Source of the DNA: Bacteroidales bacterium
Lineage (GTDB): Bacteria > Bacteroidota > Bacteroidia > Bacteroidales > UBA1556
DNA length: 64,000 bases
Assembly (NCBI GenBank): GCA_027064095.1
Contig: JAMOQI010000057.1
Span: 1-64,000, forward strand
Reading direction: 5' to 3'
Positions 40,932-52,500 of the stretch are shown here, piece after piece; positions within the stretch are counted from its first letter, which is position 1, and every line of letters begins with the position of its first letter. The position numbers were made by a program, and so were the translations under genes. The notes beneath the pieces were generated by a model, which made no database searches, was not told the DNA's origin, and saw nothing but the letters and a program-made list of their open reading frames with translations.

Positions 40932-43856
40932 ATGAAGAGGTTTTTTTATTTGTTTACAATGGTATTATTGATTGTTTCATTTACAAATTGTAATAAAAAT
41001 AATACAAAGAATGACATCCTCAATTATGTAAATCCTATTATCGGAACAGGAGGTCATGGACACACATATCCCGGAGCCACTTCGCCTTTCGGAATGGTGC
41101 AATTAAGTCCGGATACTCGATTAGGAGGTTGGGATGGATGTTCGGGATATCATTATTCCGATTCGATAATATATGGCTTTTCACATACTCATTTAAGTGG
41201 TACAGGAGTTTCTGACTATGGTGATATATTAATTATGCCTATTCATGGTAATTCTGTATTTGATAAAACTAAATATTCTTCTCATTTTTCTCACAAAAAT
41301 GAAAAAGCTGAAGCCGGTTATTATAAAGTACTTTTAGATAAAGGCAATATTTTGGCAGAACTTACAACCACTACAAGAACAGGAATGCATAGGTACTCTT
41401 TTGATAATGAGGATAGTAATAAGATTGTTCTTGACCTTCAACACAGAGATATAGTTTTAAAATCTTATTTTAAAAAAGTAAACGATTCTACTATTGAAGG
41501 ATATAGAATTTCTAAAGCATGGGCACAACATCAAACTGTTTGTTTTGTGATGGTTTTCTCACATAAAATCCTGAATATTAATATAAAGTCACAGGATAGT
41601 GTGTTCAATTCTGATGAGTTTGTTTTGGATAAAGGAGTGGTTGCATCAATAAATTTTGGAACTATTGAGAACAAACAAATACTGGTAAAAGTTGGAATAT
41701 CTGCTGTAGATATTGATGGTGCGGTGAAAAATTTATCTGTAGAAAATCCTTCGTGGGATTTTGACAGTATTAAAGTGGCTAATCAGAATTACTGGCGTAA
41801 AGAGCTTGGTAAAATTGAAATAGAAGATAAGGATATTGAAAGAAAAACTAATTTTTATACCTCACTATATCATACTATGATAGTTCCTAATATGTTTTCT
41901 GATGTTGATGGCAGATATAGAGGGATGGATTTAAAAATACATAAAACAAAATCGAATCAATATACTGTGTTTTCACTCTGGGATACATACCGAGCCACTC
42001 ATCCATTATATACTATTATTGATACCAAGCGTACTAGAGAATATATACAAACATTTAAAAATCAGTATAATGACGGTGGCACTCTTCCTATTTGGGAACT
42101 TGCTGCAAATTATACCCGATGCATGATTGGATATCATTCCATTCCGGTAATTGTAGATGCTTATATGAAAGGTTTGACAGATATTCAGGCAGATACTCTG
42201 TTGCAAATGATGCTTACAAGTGCTTATGAAAACAATTCGGGGCTTAATGCTTATCGTAAATATGGATATATTTCTAGTGGTGATGCTGCTGAATCTGTTT
42301 CCAAAACATTGGAATACGCTTATGATGATTGGTGTATTGCTACATTAGCTAAAGAATCTGGCAATGATAGTATTTATAAGGAATTTATTAAAAGAGCCCA
42401 AAATTATAAGAATTTATTCGACTCCCAGACTAATTATATGCGACCAAAGATAAATCAGACATGGAAGACTCCTTTTGATCCTTCGGAAGTAGATTTTAAT
42501 TATACTGAGGCTAATTCATGGCAATATAGTTTTTATGTGCCTCAAGATATTTATACTCTTATAAAATTAAATGGAGGAAGGGAAAATTTTGAGAAAAAGC
42601 TTGATAATTTGTTTTCGGCAAATAGCAAAACAATTGGAAGACAGCAGTCTGATATTACCGGTCTGATAGGTCAGTATGCTCATGGAAATGAACCTAGCCA
42701 TCATATGGCATATCTTTATAATTATGTAAACAGGCCTAAAAAAACACAAAAGTATGTTAGTAAAATTGTAAATAATTTTTATAAAAACACTCCCCAAGGG
42801 CTTTGTGGTAACGAGGATTGTGGACAAATGTCGGCATGGTATGTTTTATCTACTATAGGATTTTATCCTGTTAATCCGGCAAATGGAGAATATGTGTTTG
42901 GTAAACCGTTTTTTGATAAAACAATAATTAATCTTGAAAGTGGAAAACGGTTTATTATAGAGAGGACTGGTTCCAAAAAGCCAGATGCCGTTGTAGGAGC
43001 AATATTTTTAAATAATAAAAAATATAGCAAGGCTTATATTGATTATAAGGATATTATGCATGGTGGCAAGTTAGTGTTTGAAATGACTGATAGCAACTCA
43101 ATTGACTTTAATGATGCCGATTTACCAAAATCGATAATTTCTGATTATCTTATTGTCACTACACCTACAATAGTTAAGGGGAAAAGGACATTTAGGGATT
43201 CTACAATAGTTGTGATTGAGAAAATTGATGATGAAAAAATATTTTATTCTATTGATAATGGTGTTAAGTGTGAATATAATTTGCCTTTTTTTATTAAAAG
43301 CAGTTGTCAACTTAGAATGTGGAAGGATAAAAGTCCGGTAGTAATTGCATATTTCTATAAGATACCAGAAGGAATGAAAATTTCGATAAGCAATAAATGG
43401 CCAAATCAGGATTTTCCTTGGCATAAGCAATATAATGCCGGTGGAAATGATGCTTTAATAGATGGCATAAAAGGAACATTGAACTTTAGAACAGGTGACT
43501 GGCAAGGTTATTATTGGGAAGATTTTGAAGCCGTTGTAGATTTAGGTAAGTCAAAAAAAATTCATAGCATTAGTGTAAATTGTTTGCAGGATACTCGTTC
43601 ATGGATTTGGATGCCTGTTGAGGTAAAATATTTGGGGTCAAATGATTCAATTACTTTCAAACCTCTGGGTGTTATTACTAATACCGTTAGTAAATTTGCG
43701 GAGGGACCTCTAATTAAGGATTTCAAAATAGCAATTAATAATAAATCATTCAGATATATAAAAGTTTTTGCTAAGAATCATAATATTTGTCCAAAAGGTC
43801 ACCCCGGCGAAGGGGGAAAAGGATTTATTTTTATGGATGAGATTGAGGTTAAGTAA
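40932..43856 (+). CDS. GH92 family glycoside hydrolase (alpha-mannosidase), lipoprotein
   Basis: VNPIIGTGGHGHTYPGATSPFGMVQLSPDT; GNEDCGQMSAWYVLSTIGFYPVNP; SFTNC lipobox; C-terminal F5/8-like discoidin segment. Confidence 0.95.
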   Translation: MKRFFYLFTMVLLIVSFTNCNKNNTKNDILNYVNPIIGTGGHGHTYPGATSPFGMVQLSPDTRLGGWDGCSGYHYSDSIIYGFSHTHLSGTGVSDYGDILIMPIHGNSVFDKTKYSSHFSHKNEKAEAGYYKVLLDKGNILAELTTTTRTGMHRYSFDNEDSNKIVLDLQHRDIVLKSYFKKVNDSTIEGYRISKAWAQHQTVCFVMVFSHKILNINIKSQDSVFNSDEFVLDKGVVASINFGTIENKQILVKVGISAVDIDGAVKNLSVENPSWDFDSIKVANQNYWRKELGKIEIEDKDIERKTNFYTSLYHTMIVPNMFSDVDGRYRGMDLKIHKTKSNQYTVFSLWDTYRATHPLYTIIDTKRTREYIQTFKNQYNDGGTLPIWELAANYTRCMIGYHSIPVIVDAYMKGLTDIQADTLLQMMLTSAYENNSGLNAYRKYGYISSGDAAESVSKTLEYAYDDWCIATLAKESGNDSIYKEFIKRAQNYKNLFDSQTNYMRPKINQTWKTPFDPSEVDFNYTEANSWQYSFYVPQDIYTLIKLNGGRENFEKKLDNLFSANSKTIGRQQSDITGLIGQYAHGNEPSHHMAYLYNYVNRPKKTQKYVSKIVNNFYKNTPQGLCGNEDCGQMSAWYVLSTIGFYPVNPANGEYVFGKPFFDKTIINLESGKRFIIERTGSKKPDAVVGAIFLNNKKYSKAYIDYKDIMHGGKLVFEMTDSNSIDFNDADLPKSIISDYLIVTTPTIVKGKRTFRDSTIVVIEKIDDEKIFYSIDNGVKCEYNLPFFIKSSCQLRMWKDKSPVVIAYFYKIPEGMKISISNKWPNQDFPWHKQYNAGGNDALIDGIKGTLNFRTGDWQGYYWEDFEAVVDLGKSKKIHSISVNCLQDTRSWIWMPVEVKYLGSNDSITFKPLGVITNTVSKFAEGPLIKDFKIAINNKSFRYIKVFAKNHNICPKGHPGEGGKGFIFMDEIEVK

Positions 43857-43881
43857 TGAATTTAGATAATTATTTTATCAC

Positions 43882-43926
43882 TTTAGTTTTACTTAATTGT
43901 CAAGATTATTTGTGAATAATCCGAGT
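43882..43926 (+). repeat. Solo palindromic end of the dispersed intergenic repeat
   Basis: ttagttttacttaattgtcaagattatttgtgaataatccgagtt, nearly identical to the copy D end. Confidence 0.78.
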
Positions 43927-44006
43927 TAACAAAGTGAGGATACGATTGCTCTTTTTGATAATGCCTGATACAATAAATCAATATTATTTTAAAGCTTCAA
44001 ATTGAT

Positions 44007-44014
44007 TAACTTTG
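44007..44014 (+). promoter_or_regulatory. Candidate -7 element TAACTTTG
   Basis: TAnnTTTG match 22 nt upstream of the gltX start. Confidence 0.45.
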
Positions 44015-44036
44015 CCGCCTTAAATTTTTTTTAGAA

Positions 44037-45557
44037 ATGTCAGAGAAAACAGTAAGAGTAAGATTTGCACCAAGCCCAACTGGACCATTACATATTGGTG
44101 GTGTTCGAACAGCATTATACAATTATTTATTCGCTCGTCAGAATGGTGGGAAAATGATATTGCGAATAGAAGATACAGATCAAAGCCGTTTTGTTGAAGG
44201 TGCTGAGGACTATATTATTAATGCTTTACAGTGGTGTGGAATAGAGATTGATGAATCTGTAATTAGTGGAGGTGATTTTGGACCTTATCGTCAATCGGAT
44301 CGTAAGGATTTGTATGAAGCTTATGCTGATAAGCTAATAGAAAATGATTGGGCATATTATGCTTTCGATACTGCTGACGAGTTGAATAAATTACGCTCTG
44401 ATGCTGAAATGCAAGGCAATACTTTCGTTTATAGTCATGCTAATAGAAATAGCCTTAATAATTCTTTAAATATAGGGTTGCAAAAAGCAAAAGACTTGAT
44501 TTCTCAAGGTGATGACTTTGTTGTTAGGTTCAAAATGCCAGAGGATTATGAGTTAGAAATGCAAGATATTATAAGAGGCGATGTAAAAGTAAATACAGCT
44601 ACTCTTGACGATAAAATCCTTTTTAAGTCAGATGGAATGCCTACATATCATCTTGCTAATATTGTTGATGACCACTTAATGGAAATATCTCATGTTATCA
44701 GAGGTGAAGAGTGGTTACCATCAATGCCATTGCATATTATGCTTTATAAGGCTCTAGGTTGGGAAACCCCACAATTTGCGCATTTACCGTTACTTTTAAA
44801 ACCTAAAGGAAATGGGAAATTAAGTAAACGTGATGGCGATAAATTAGGTTTTCCTGTTTTTCCTACACAATGGGTAAATCCACAAACTGGAGAAAAATCA
44901 ATGGGATACAGAGAAGAAGGATATTTCCCTCAAGCATTTATTAATATGCTTGCCCTCTTGGGGTGGAATAGTGGTACTGAGCAAGAGATTTTCAGTATGG
45001 AAGAATTAATAAAGAAGTTTAGTCTTGAAAGAGTTAATAAGTCTGGGGCTCGCTTTGATCCTGAAAAAGCAAAGTGGTTTAACCACCAGTATATGATTAA
45101 AAGTGACGATGCTGAGTTGGCAAAGTTGTTTAATAAGCAACTTCAAACTAAGAATATTGATGTAGATTTCGATAAGCTGGTGAGGATAGTCTCTATTGTT
45201 AAATCCAGAGCGGTATTTGTTAAAGACTTATGGGAGCAAAGCTCATTCTTTTTTGTAGCACCTACCGAATACGATGCCAAAACAAAAAAGAAAAACTGGA
45301 AAGAGAATACTCCGGCAATGATGACTGATTTGATTAATGTTCTTAACGGAATAGCAGATTTTAGTAGTGCGAAAACTGAAGAAATTGTAAAAGCCTGGAT
45401 ATTTGAAAATGAATATAGTATGGGGAAGGTAATGAATGCATTTCGTTTAAGTGTAGTAGGTGCCGCTAAAGGTCCTCATATGTTTGATATCATTGAGATA
45501 ATAGGTAAAGAAGAAACTATAAAAAGAATTTCAAAAGCTATTGACGCATTGGGTTAA
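44037..45557 (+). CDS. gltX: Glutamate--tRNA ligase
   Basis: RFAPSPTGPLHIGGVRTALYNYLFAR; KLSKRDGDKLGFPVF. Confidence 0.98.
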   Translation: MSEKTVRVRFAPSPTGPLHIGGVRTALYNYLFARQNGGKMILRIEDTDQSRFVEGAEDYIINALQWCGIEIDESVISGGDFGPYRQSDRKDLYEAYADKLIENDWAYYAFDTADELNKLRSDAEMQGNTFVYSHANRNSLNNSLNIGLQKAKDLISQGDDFVVRFKMPEDYELEMQDIIRGDVKVNTATLDDKILFKSDGMPTYHLANIVDDHLMEISHVIRGEEWLPSMPLHIMLYKALGWETPQFAHLPLLLKPKGNGKLSKRDGDKLGFPVFPTQWVNPQTGEKSMGYREEGYFPQAFINMLALLGWNSGTEQEIFSMEELIKKFSLERVNKSGARFDPEKAKWFNHQYMIKSDDAELAKLFNKQLQTKNIDVDFDKLVRIVSIVKSRAVFVKDLWEQSSFFFVAPTEYDAKTKKKNWKENTPAMMTDLINVLNGIADFSSAKTEEIVKAWIFENEYSMGKVMNAFRLSVVGAAKGPHMFDIIEIIGKEETIKRISKAIDALG

Positions 45558-45589
45558 TAGTAACAATAATTTATTTTAAATAATGTATA

Positions 45590-46870
45590 ATGAATAAAGC
45601 GATAATAATAGTAATAATAGCCTTTTCAAGTCTTTTGTTAAGGGCACAAGATGATATTAAAGTAATGCAATATAATCTTTTAAATTATGGGAATATTACC
45701 TCATATTGTACTGCTAGTAATAATAATATGGCAACCAAAGAAGGATATCTAAGGACTATTATTAACTATGTAAATCCGGATATTTTTACCGTTAACGAGT
45801 TGGCAAGCAATACTTATGTTATTGGCCGCCTTCTTGATTCGGTTATGAATAATAATCCTCTAAAGATATATGGTAAAGCTGATTATATCAATACTAATGG
45901 TAGTGATTTAACAAATATGTTGTATTACAATAAAGCCAAACTTGTTTATGTTAGTGCCGAAAGCCTTCAGAATCATGTTAGGGATATAGTTTTGTATAAG
46001 CTATACTATAAAAGTCCAAATCTTGCTCAGTCGCATGATACTGCATGGGTAAATTTTATTGTTGGACACCTGAAGGCAGGAAGTGGTTCTTCTGATAAAG
46101 CCGATAGAGATCAGATGACTTCTGATGCAATGACATATCTTGTTAATCATAATTATCATGGTAATTATACTTTTATGGGTGATTTTAATATTAGAAGTAG
46201 TAACGAACAGTCTTACAAGAATTTGATAAATTATTCTGATATTAATTATCGTTTTTTTGATCCTATAAATCGCCCCGGGAATTGGAATAATTCTAGCAGT
46301 TATGCCGATATACATACTCAGTCTACACATTCTTCATCAAATGGATGTGCCTCCGGGGGAGGTTGTGATGATAGATTTGATTTTATTCTTATTTCTAATG
46401 ATTTAAAGCAAGGAAATGCACATGTTAATTATGTTGCTAATAGCTATACTGTTATTGGAAATGATGGAAATCATTTTAACAAATCTATAAACTCTGGAAC
46501 AAACAATAGTGCTCCTGCTAACATTATAAATGCTTTGTATAATATGAGCGATCACTTGCCTGTTTCGCTTGAGTTGCATTTTGATAATCAAGTTTCCACT
46601 GTTGCTAAAAATGATAATAATTACTTAAAAGTAAACTACCAAAATCCTGTTGATGGGAATTTAGATTTGTATATTGAGAGTAATGAATATCAGGAGTTAT
46701 CAGTAGAATTATGGTCTATTAATGGGCGAAAAATCAGTAGTGAAGATTTAGGAAGAAATATGTATTTTCATACAAACATCTCAATGCAGGATTTGTCAAA
46801 AGGCATGTACTTTATAAGAATAGTAAATTTGTATGGTGAGAATATTTATTCATCTAAAATCATTAAATAA
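45590..46870 (+). CDS. Secreted endonuclease/exonuclease/phosphatase-fold protein with T9SS sorting domain
   Basis: IKVMQYNLLNYG, MGDFNIRSSNE, FDFILISNDL, MSDHLPVSLEL; C-terminal SKGMYFIRIVNLYGENIYSSKIIK. Confidence 0.9.
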   Translation: MNKAIIIVIIAFSSLLLRAQDDIKVMQYNLLNYGNITSYCTASNNNMATKEGYLRTIINYVNPDIFTVNELASNTYVIGRLLDSVMNNNPLKIYGKADYINTNGSDLTNMLYYNKAKLVYVSAESLQNHVRDIVLYKLYYKSPNLAQSHDTAWVNFIVGHLKAGSGSSDKADRDQMTSDAMTYLVNHNYHGNYTFMGDFNIRSSNEQSYKNLINYSDINYRFFDPINRPGNWNNSSSYADIHTQSTHSSSNGCASGGGCDDRFDFILISNDLKQGNAHVNYVANSYTVIGNDGNHFNKSINSGTNNSAPANIINALYNMSDHLPVSLELHFDNQVSTVAKNDNNYLKVNYQNPVDGNLDLYIESNEYQELSVELWSINGRKISSEDLGRNMYFHTNISMQDLSKGMYFIRIVNLYGENIYSSKIIK

Positions 46871-46879
46871 ATTACAGTA

Positions 46880-47533
46880 ATGCCTTTTGTAAATAAAATA
46901 AGTCGTTTTATAATTTTTATCACACTGTTTCTTTTAACGTCATGTGTTGATATACTGAATGTTGTAAATATAAATTCAGATAAAAGTGGAACTGCTTTTG
47001 TTGGAATTCAAGTTAATGCCATCAGTAGTTTGATCAATCTAAGTGGTGAAGATTTACAAGATGAGATTAAAAATTCAGTTGTGTCATTTCCTTCACAGGC
47101 AGCCGCTGATTTAAGTACAATTTCTGGAATTCACAATATTAAGACATATACCACTTTGGCATTGGGTAAAATAGGGGTAGAGTTCGAATTTGATAACCCA
47201 CGTGCATTGAATAAAGCATATTATAAGTTGTTAGGAAAAGAGAAAAAATTTTATTACCCAAAATTAATAAGTATTACGAGGAATAAGGTAAAAGTGAAGA
47301 ATATTACTCCTTATATAAATTATTATTTTAATAATAATGAGAGTATGCTTACAAAGAGTGATTTACTTAAATATCTTAAATATACTACCTTAATAAAGGT
47401 CCCAAGGAATATTAAGGAAGGTTCATTTCAACATGGTAATTTATCTAATAATAAAAAAGAATTGCGATATAGTATTCCAATGAAAAGAATTATAGATGAA
47501 TCTGCATCAACCTCCAATGAGTTGAAATATTAG
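46880..47533 (+). CDS. Hypothetical lipoprotein
   Basis: FLLTSCVD lipobox. Confidence 0.72.
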   Translation: MPFVNKISRFIIFITLFLLTSCVDILNVVNINSDKSGTAFVGIQVNAISSLINLSGEDLQDEIKNSVVSFPSQAAADLSTISGIHNIKTYTTLALGKIGVEFEFDNPRALNKAYYKLLGKEKKFYYPKLISITRNKVKVKNITPYINYYFNNNESMLTKSDLLKYLKYTTLIKVPRNIKEGSFQHGNLSNNKKELRYSIPMKRIIDESASTSNELKY

Positions 47534-47542
47534 TATATTACA

Positions 47543-48124
47543 TTAGTTTTCTTGTTTGGCTTTATTAAAACATTCTCTACAAAGGGGCTCGTAGCTTTCT
47601 GTTTCTCCTAGCATTACCAATTTATCATTTATAACTGTTCTGTGCGAAATATGCGCTAATTTACCGCAGCGCATACATATTGCATGTACTTTAGTAACAT
47701 ATTCCGCTGATGCCATTATTTGTGGCATTGGGCCAAAAGGTTTTCCTTTAAAGTCCATGTCCAAGCCGGCAACAATAACTCTTACGCCTCTATTAGCCAG
47801 CTCATTACATACTTGTGGGAGCTCTTCGTCAAAAAATTGAGCTTCGTCTATTCCTACTACTTCCACATCATTGGCGAGTAGCAAAATATTATTAGAAGTC
47901 TCTACCGGAGTGGATGGGATTTCGTTTTTGTCATGAGAAACAACTTTTAATTCATCATAGCGAACATCAATAGCAGGCTTGAATATTTCCACTTTCATCT
48001 TAGCAATTTTAGCTCGTTTAAGGCGACGTATAAGCTCTTCTGTCTTGCCAGAAAACATTGATCCACATACTACTTCTATCCAGCCCGATTCTTGTTTATT
48101 ATTTGTTGAATTCTCTAAAAACAT
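47543..48124 (-). CDS. tdk: Thymidine kinase
   Basis: [29 protein letters not shown]; zinc CMRCG...CREC. Confidence 0.97.
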   Translation of the reverse strand: MFLENSTNNKQESGWIEVVCGSMFSGKTEELIRRLKRAKIAKMKVEIFKPAIDVRYDELKVVSHDKNEIPSTPVETSNNILLLANDVEVVGIDEAQFFDEELPQVCNELANRGVRVIVAGLDMDFKGKPFGPMPQIMASAEYVTKVHAICMRCGKLAHISHRTVINDKLVMLGETESYEPLCRECFNKAKQEN

Positions 48125-48255
48125 TCTCGTATATTTGTATTATTTAGAATATCTTTACACTCGATTTTAATGAGTGTATTTTATTGATTGTAAAAAGGCA
48201 AATTTAAGGAAAACACTTTGTTATTTTAGTAATGTGAATAAATAAATTTTAAACT

Positions 48256-49074
48256 ATGAATTCTGGACAGAAAAAACATCCTATTGAGCTGATTGATAGC
48301 ATAAAAATGCAATTGGAAAAGCTTGTTAATTATGAGCAGAAAGCACCTTTAATTGAGGTTGATATTGTTAAAGAGAATATAAGGAATCTTTATGAATTAG
48401 TGGATAGTATGTTTTTAGATTCTGCTAATTTTTCAAAACCTGAGATAGAAGCTATTGATAAAGAAATAGAGGATTTGCTTGATGAGGCTAACAATGAGTT
48501 TGAAGTTAAAAAGGAAACACAAATTAGGGAGCAGGAAGAAATTTTGGACGCTCAATTAGAAGTTGAAGATGTGGAACCTGAAGTTACTGAAGATAATATC
48601 GAAGATACAATTGCTTCAATTGAGGAAGAGCTTGAAGATGTGGAAGAGGAAAAAATAAAGGAACCTGTAAAAGAAAGGCCTAGCCTTAGAAAAATTGAAA
48701 AGAAAGCTGAACAGAAGGTAGATAAAACAAATAGTGGGAAGAAAAAAATTGTTCATGTACTTGATATAGAAGTTGAACAGGAAGATGAAGAAAATGAGGA
48801 AAAAGAGGATGCTTTAATGGGACAAAAATTGAAAAGGAAAGCAATTAAAAGCCTTAAACATGGAATAGGTATTAATGATAAGTTTATGATTATTAATGAT
48901 TTATTTGAAGGTAGAGCTAAAGATTTTAATGCTGCCATAAAAGAACTAGATAATAAAGAGAATCTTCAATCAGCTATTTTTCTTTTAGAAGATATGAAAG
49001 ATGAGAATCTTTGGGAAACAAAAGACAATGCTTATATTCAATTAAAAAGTTATATCGAACGTAGATATATGTAA
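48256..49074 (+). CDS. Hypothetical protein, acidic/charged linker with compact C-terminal domain
   Basis: Highly charged middle; C-terminal GIGINDKFMIINDLFEGRAKDFNAAIKELDNKENLQSAIFLLEDMKDENLWE...YIERRYM looks folded and conserved-like. Confidence 0.8.
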   Translation: MNSGQKKHPIELIDSIKMQLEKLVNYEQKAPLIEVDIVKENIRNLYELVDSMFLDSANFSKPEIEAIDKEIEDLLDEANNEFEVKKETQIREQEEILDAQLEVEDVEPEVTEDNIEDTIASIEEELEDVEEEKIKEPVKERPSLRKIEKKAEQKVDKTNSGKKKIVHVLDIEVEQEDEENEEKEDALMGQKLKRKAIKSLKHGIGINDKFMIINDLFEGRAKDFNAAIKELDNKENLQSAIFLLEDMKDENLWETKDNAYIQLKSYIERRYM

Positions 49075-49116
49075 TATAGTTTTGAAAAGATAATAAAGTG
49101 TAATAAAGCAAAAATA

Positions 49117-49150
49117 AAAGGCTGCTCTTGTAAAAAAGGGCAGCCTTTTT
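49117..49150 (+). terminator. Rho-independent terminator
   Basis: aaaaggctgctc-ttgtaaaaaa-gggcagccttttt. Confidence 0.88.
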
Positions 49151-49555
49151 ATTGCTACAAAATAATAACAAGGCTATTATATAATGTTTTATGACAATTT
49201 ATATGTAGATGTAAAATGCTAACTAAAAATCACTATAAAAAATTGTTTGTAGATACTTATTCATTAAAGATAAATAATCTTAAAGATAGACTTGTGATTT
49301 AGCAATTTTACCAGTCGAATTTGCATAATAATGTCAATCATTTAAATTTCTTTTTTTGTTTGAGCAAAATCCAATATCATTGGGTGAAGAAATTTATGTA
49401 GTACTGAGAGCTTGTACAGAATATAATATTGAAATTGTGATGTTAGATATTTGTTATGGAATAAAAAGGAAATGCTAATATTTATTTGTTAATTAGCAAA
49501 ATATTCAACATTTTTAATTAAATTCGTGCTCATAAAAACACCTTAAATATTTATA

Positions 49556-52500
49556 GTGCTTAAAATCATTGACAATATTCATTTAATTTTTCAGGGGATA
49601 AACAGAGGAGTTAAATTTATACTACAAATTCTGTTATTGCAATTGTCTTATAAATTATCTGTTTTTCGTATAATTAGCAAGGTTGAAAGTAGACCTAATA
49701 CTGTTATTATTAGTACATTTTTCTTGCTATTTCAAATTATTTCTTATGCTCAATCAAATTCTATAGATTATAAAGTACAGCGCATAACTACTGAGATTCA
49801 AAAGACATTACCCGGAATTTCGCAAAATACTATTCGTTGTATATACGAAGATCATAAAGGTCTACTTTGGTTTGGTACATGGGATGGACTAAATCGGTAT
49901 GATGGTATCCGTTTTGATATTTTTAGAATGAAAGTAGGCGATAGTAAAACGAACCTAAGTAATAATACTATTAATGTTATCACTCAAGACAAACAGAAAA
50001 ATATTTGGGTGGGGACTGATGGTGGTATTAATTGTTTAAGGTATATAGATTTTAAAAGAGAAAACATAGAGCTGTCAATTCGATATCCCATATTAGATGA
50101 CACTATTCATGCTATTTATGTTGATGCTCAAAATAGGATATGGGTAGGTACTCAAAAAGGTTTGTATATTATTAACTCTCAAAGAGACAGCGTGATATCC
50201 TTGTCAAAACTGGTTAAAAATGAAACTGAATTAGATGAGATTGAAATACGGCAAATTGTAAAATTTGATGATAGATATGTTTGGGTTGGTACTTCTAATG
50301 GTATTTATAAAATAAGTGTTATTGATGAGAAGATATATCATTATGCTAAACCACTGATAAGCGACAATCATATTACTTTTATTGAAAATTTTCATGATAG
50401 CATTATGTTTATTGGTTCAGAAAATGGATTAAATATTTTGTGCTCGGATAAAGATACCATTGAACAATTGTATCCTTTCTCTAATGATATTGGTGAAAAT
50501 GTTTTTTTAAGTGGAATGCTTTTTAATGAAAAAGAATTCCTATTTGGGGTCTCGGTTCATGGTTTAATTAAATATAATATTGAAAACAAAAAATTTAGTC
50601 CTTTTAAATTTCCAAATATTGGTAAGACAAAGAATGGAGCTTTTAATCCGCAAGATGAGGATATTTCTTGCATGAAAAAAGATCAGTATAATAATTTGTG
50701 GTTAGGGACAGCATGGAATGGATTTATATGTTTAAGCCCGGAACCATTATTTTTTAAGACATTTAATGCAAATGATGGAGGATTTAACGACAATCATATT
50801 TGGTCGTTTTGTTACAACAATGATGAGCTATGGGTTGGAACAGAAAAAGGTGTCAATATTTATAATAATAACACTCATAAAATTAGATTTATAACTAAGA
50901 AGAATGGACTATCATCAAATAGAATACGTTCTATAACAAGGGATAAATATGGTCGTATGTGGGTTGGTACATTTGATAAAGGGATAAATATTATCAATAA
51001 TGATGGTTCAATTATTCACTTTATTTACAAAGATTCTAATTCGGTATTGCCTAATAATACAGTGTGGAATATGCTAGAAGACACTTCGGGATATATGTGG
51101 GTGAGTACTTTTGGAGGACTAGTTAAAATAGACTATACAAACTTTACTTCAATCATTTATGCCCACAATCCTCAAGATAATTCCTCACTAAGTGCAAATT
51201 ATGTTTATAATTCCAGCTTTGATAGCTTTGGTAGATTGTGGGTAAGCACTTATCATGGATTAAATTTGTTTCAACCAAAGACAAATAGTTTTAAAAGATA
51301 TTATCATGAAGAAGGAAATCCAGCTAGTTTAAGTACAAATAAAATATTTAAAGTTTATGATGATGGCGAAGGCTATCTTTGGATAGCTACCATTGGTGGA
51401 GGACTGAATAGACTTAATCTCAATAGCGAGGAAATAGATTGGTTTACAACTAAAGACGGATTATCTAATAATATAATTTATAGCCTTATTGACGATGGTA
51501 TGGGCTATCTTTGGTTGAGCAGCAACCTTGGGATAAATAGGTTGAATATACATACGTTGATTGTTAATACTTATAATGTTGATGATGGGCTTCAGTCATC
51601 AGAGTTTAATTTTGGCGCTGATTTGATTGATGACAATCATAATATATATATGGGGGGAATGAAAGGTTTTAATGTTTTTAATCCTAGAAAGATAAATAAT
51701 AAAGAATATCAAGCAGATTTATGTATTAGTGCCTTTAATGTGCCTAAAAGTGGAAGTATTTATAGTGTAGATTTTGGTGATACAGTTTATTTAAAACCGA
51801 GTTTAAACTCTTTTGAAATAGAATATACAAAGCTAAACCTTAAGAATTCATCCAAGGAGATTTTCCGACACAAACTTATTAATTATGAAACTGATTGGAT
51901 AAATAATAATGGCGTATTAGCAAAAGCAACGTACACAAATGTTCCCTCCGGAAAGTATGTGTTTTCACTGCAATCTGCTGATAAATATGGCGTATGGAAT
52001 ACTGAACCATATTATTTAACAATTATTGTTGAAGAGGATTGGTATAAAACATTTTGGTTCCTTTCAGTTGTTATTTTAGTGTTACTAATAATAATTGTTG
52101 TTGTTGTTAGACTGAGGTTTAAAAGATTAAAATTTAAGTCGAATGTCGAGAAACAAATTTATCAACTTGAAAAACAATCATTGCGATTGCAAATGAATCC
52201 ACATTTTGTCTTTAATACACTTAATTCTATTCAAAGTTTTATACTGAATAATGAAAAAGAAGAATCAATTTCGTATCTCTCTAAGTTCTCTAAGTTAATG
52301 AGGATAATACTCAATAATAGTAGCAAAAGTATTATTCCGCTTGAAAACGAAATAGAAATGTTAAATCATTATATAGTTTTGGAGCAACTTCGTTTTGATA
52401 ATAGATTTGATTATGAAATATTTGTTGATAAATACATTGATAAAGAGTTTGTTAGTATACCCGGTATGCTTATACAGATATATGTAGAAAATGCAATTAT

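Noticed and set aside
42567-43430. Two minus-strand ORFs (86 and 102 aa)
   Set aside because: Antisense to the well-supported GH92 gene; no homology-like features.
46001-46591. Minus-strand ORFs of 109 and 62 aa
   Set aside because: Antisense to the secreted nuclease; Ile-rich translation typical of AT-rich antisense frames.
48974-49171. Minus-strand 65-aa ORF
   Set aside because: Reads through the terminator hairpin and antisense to the 48256 gene.
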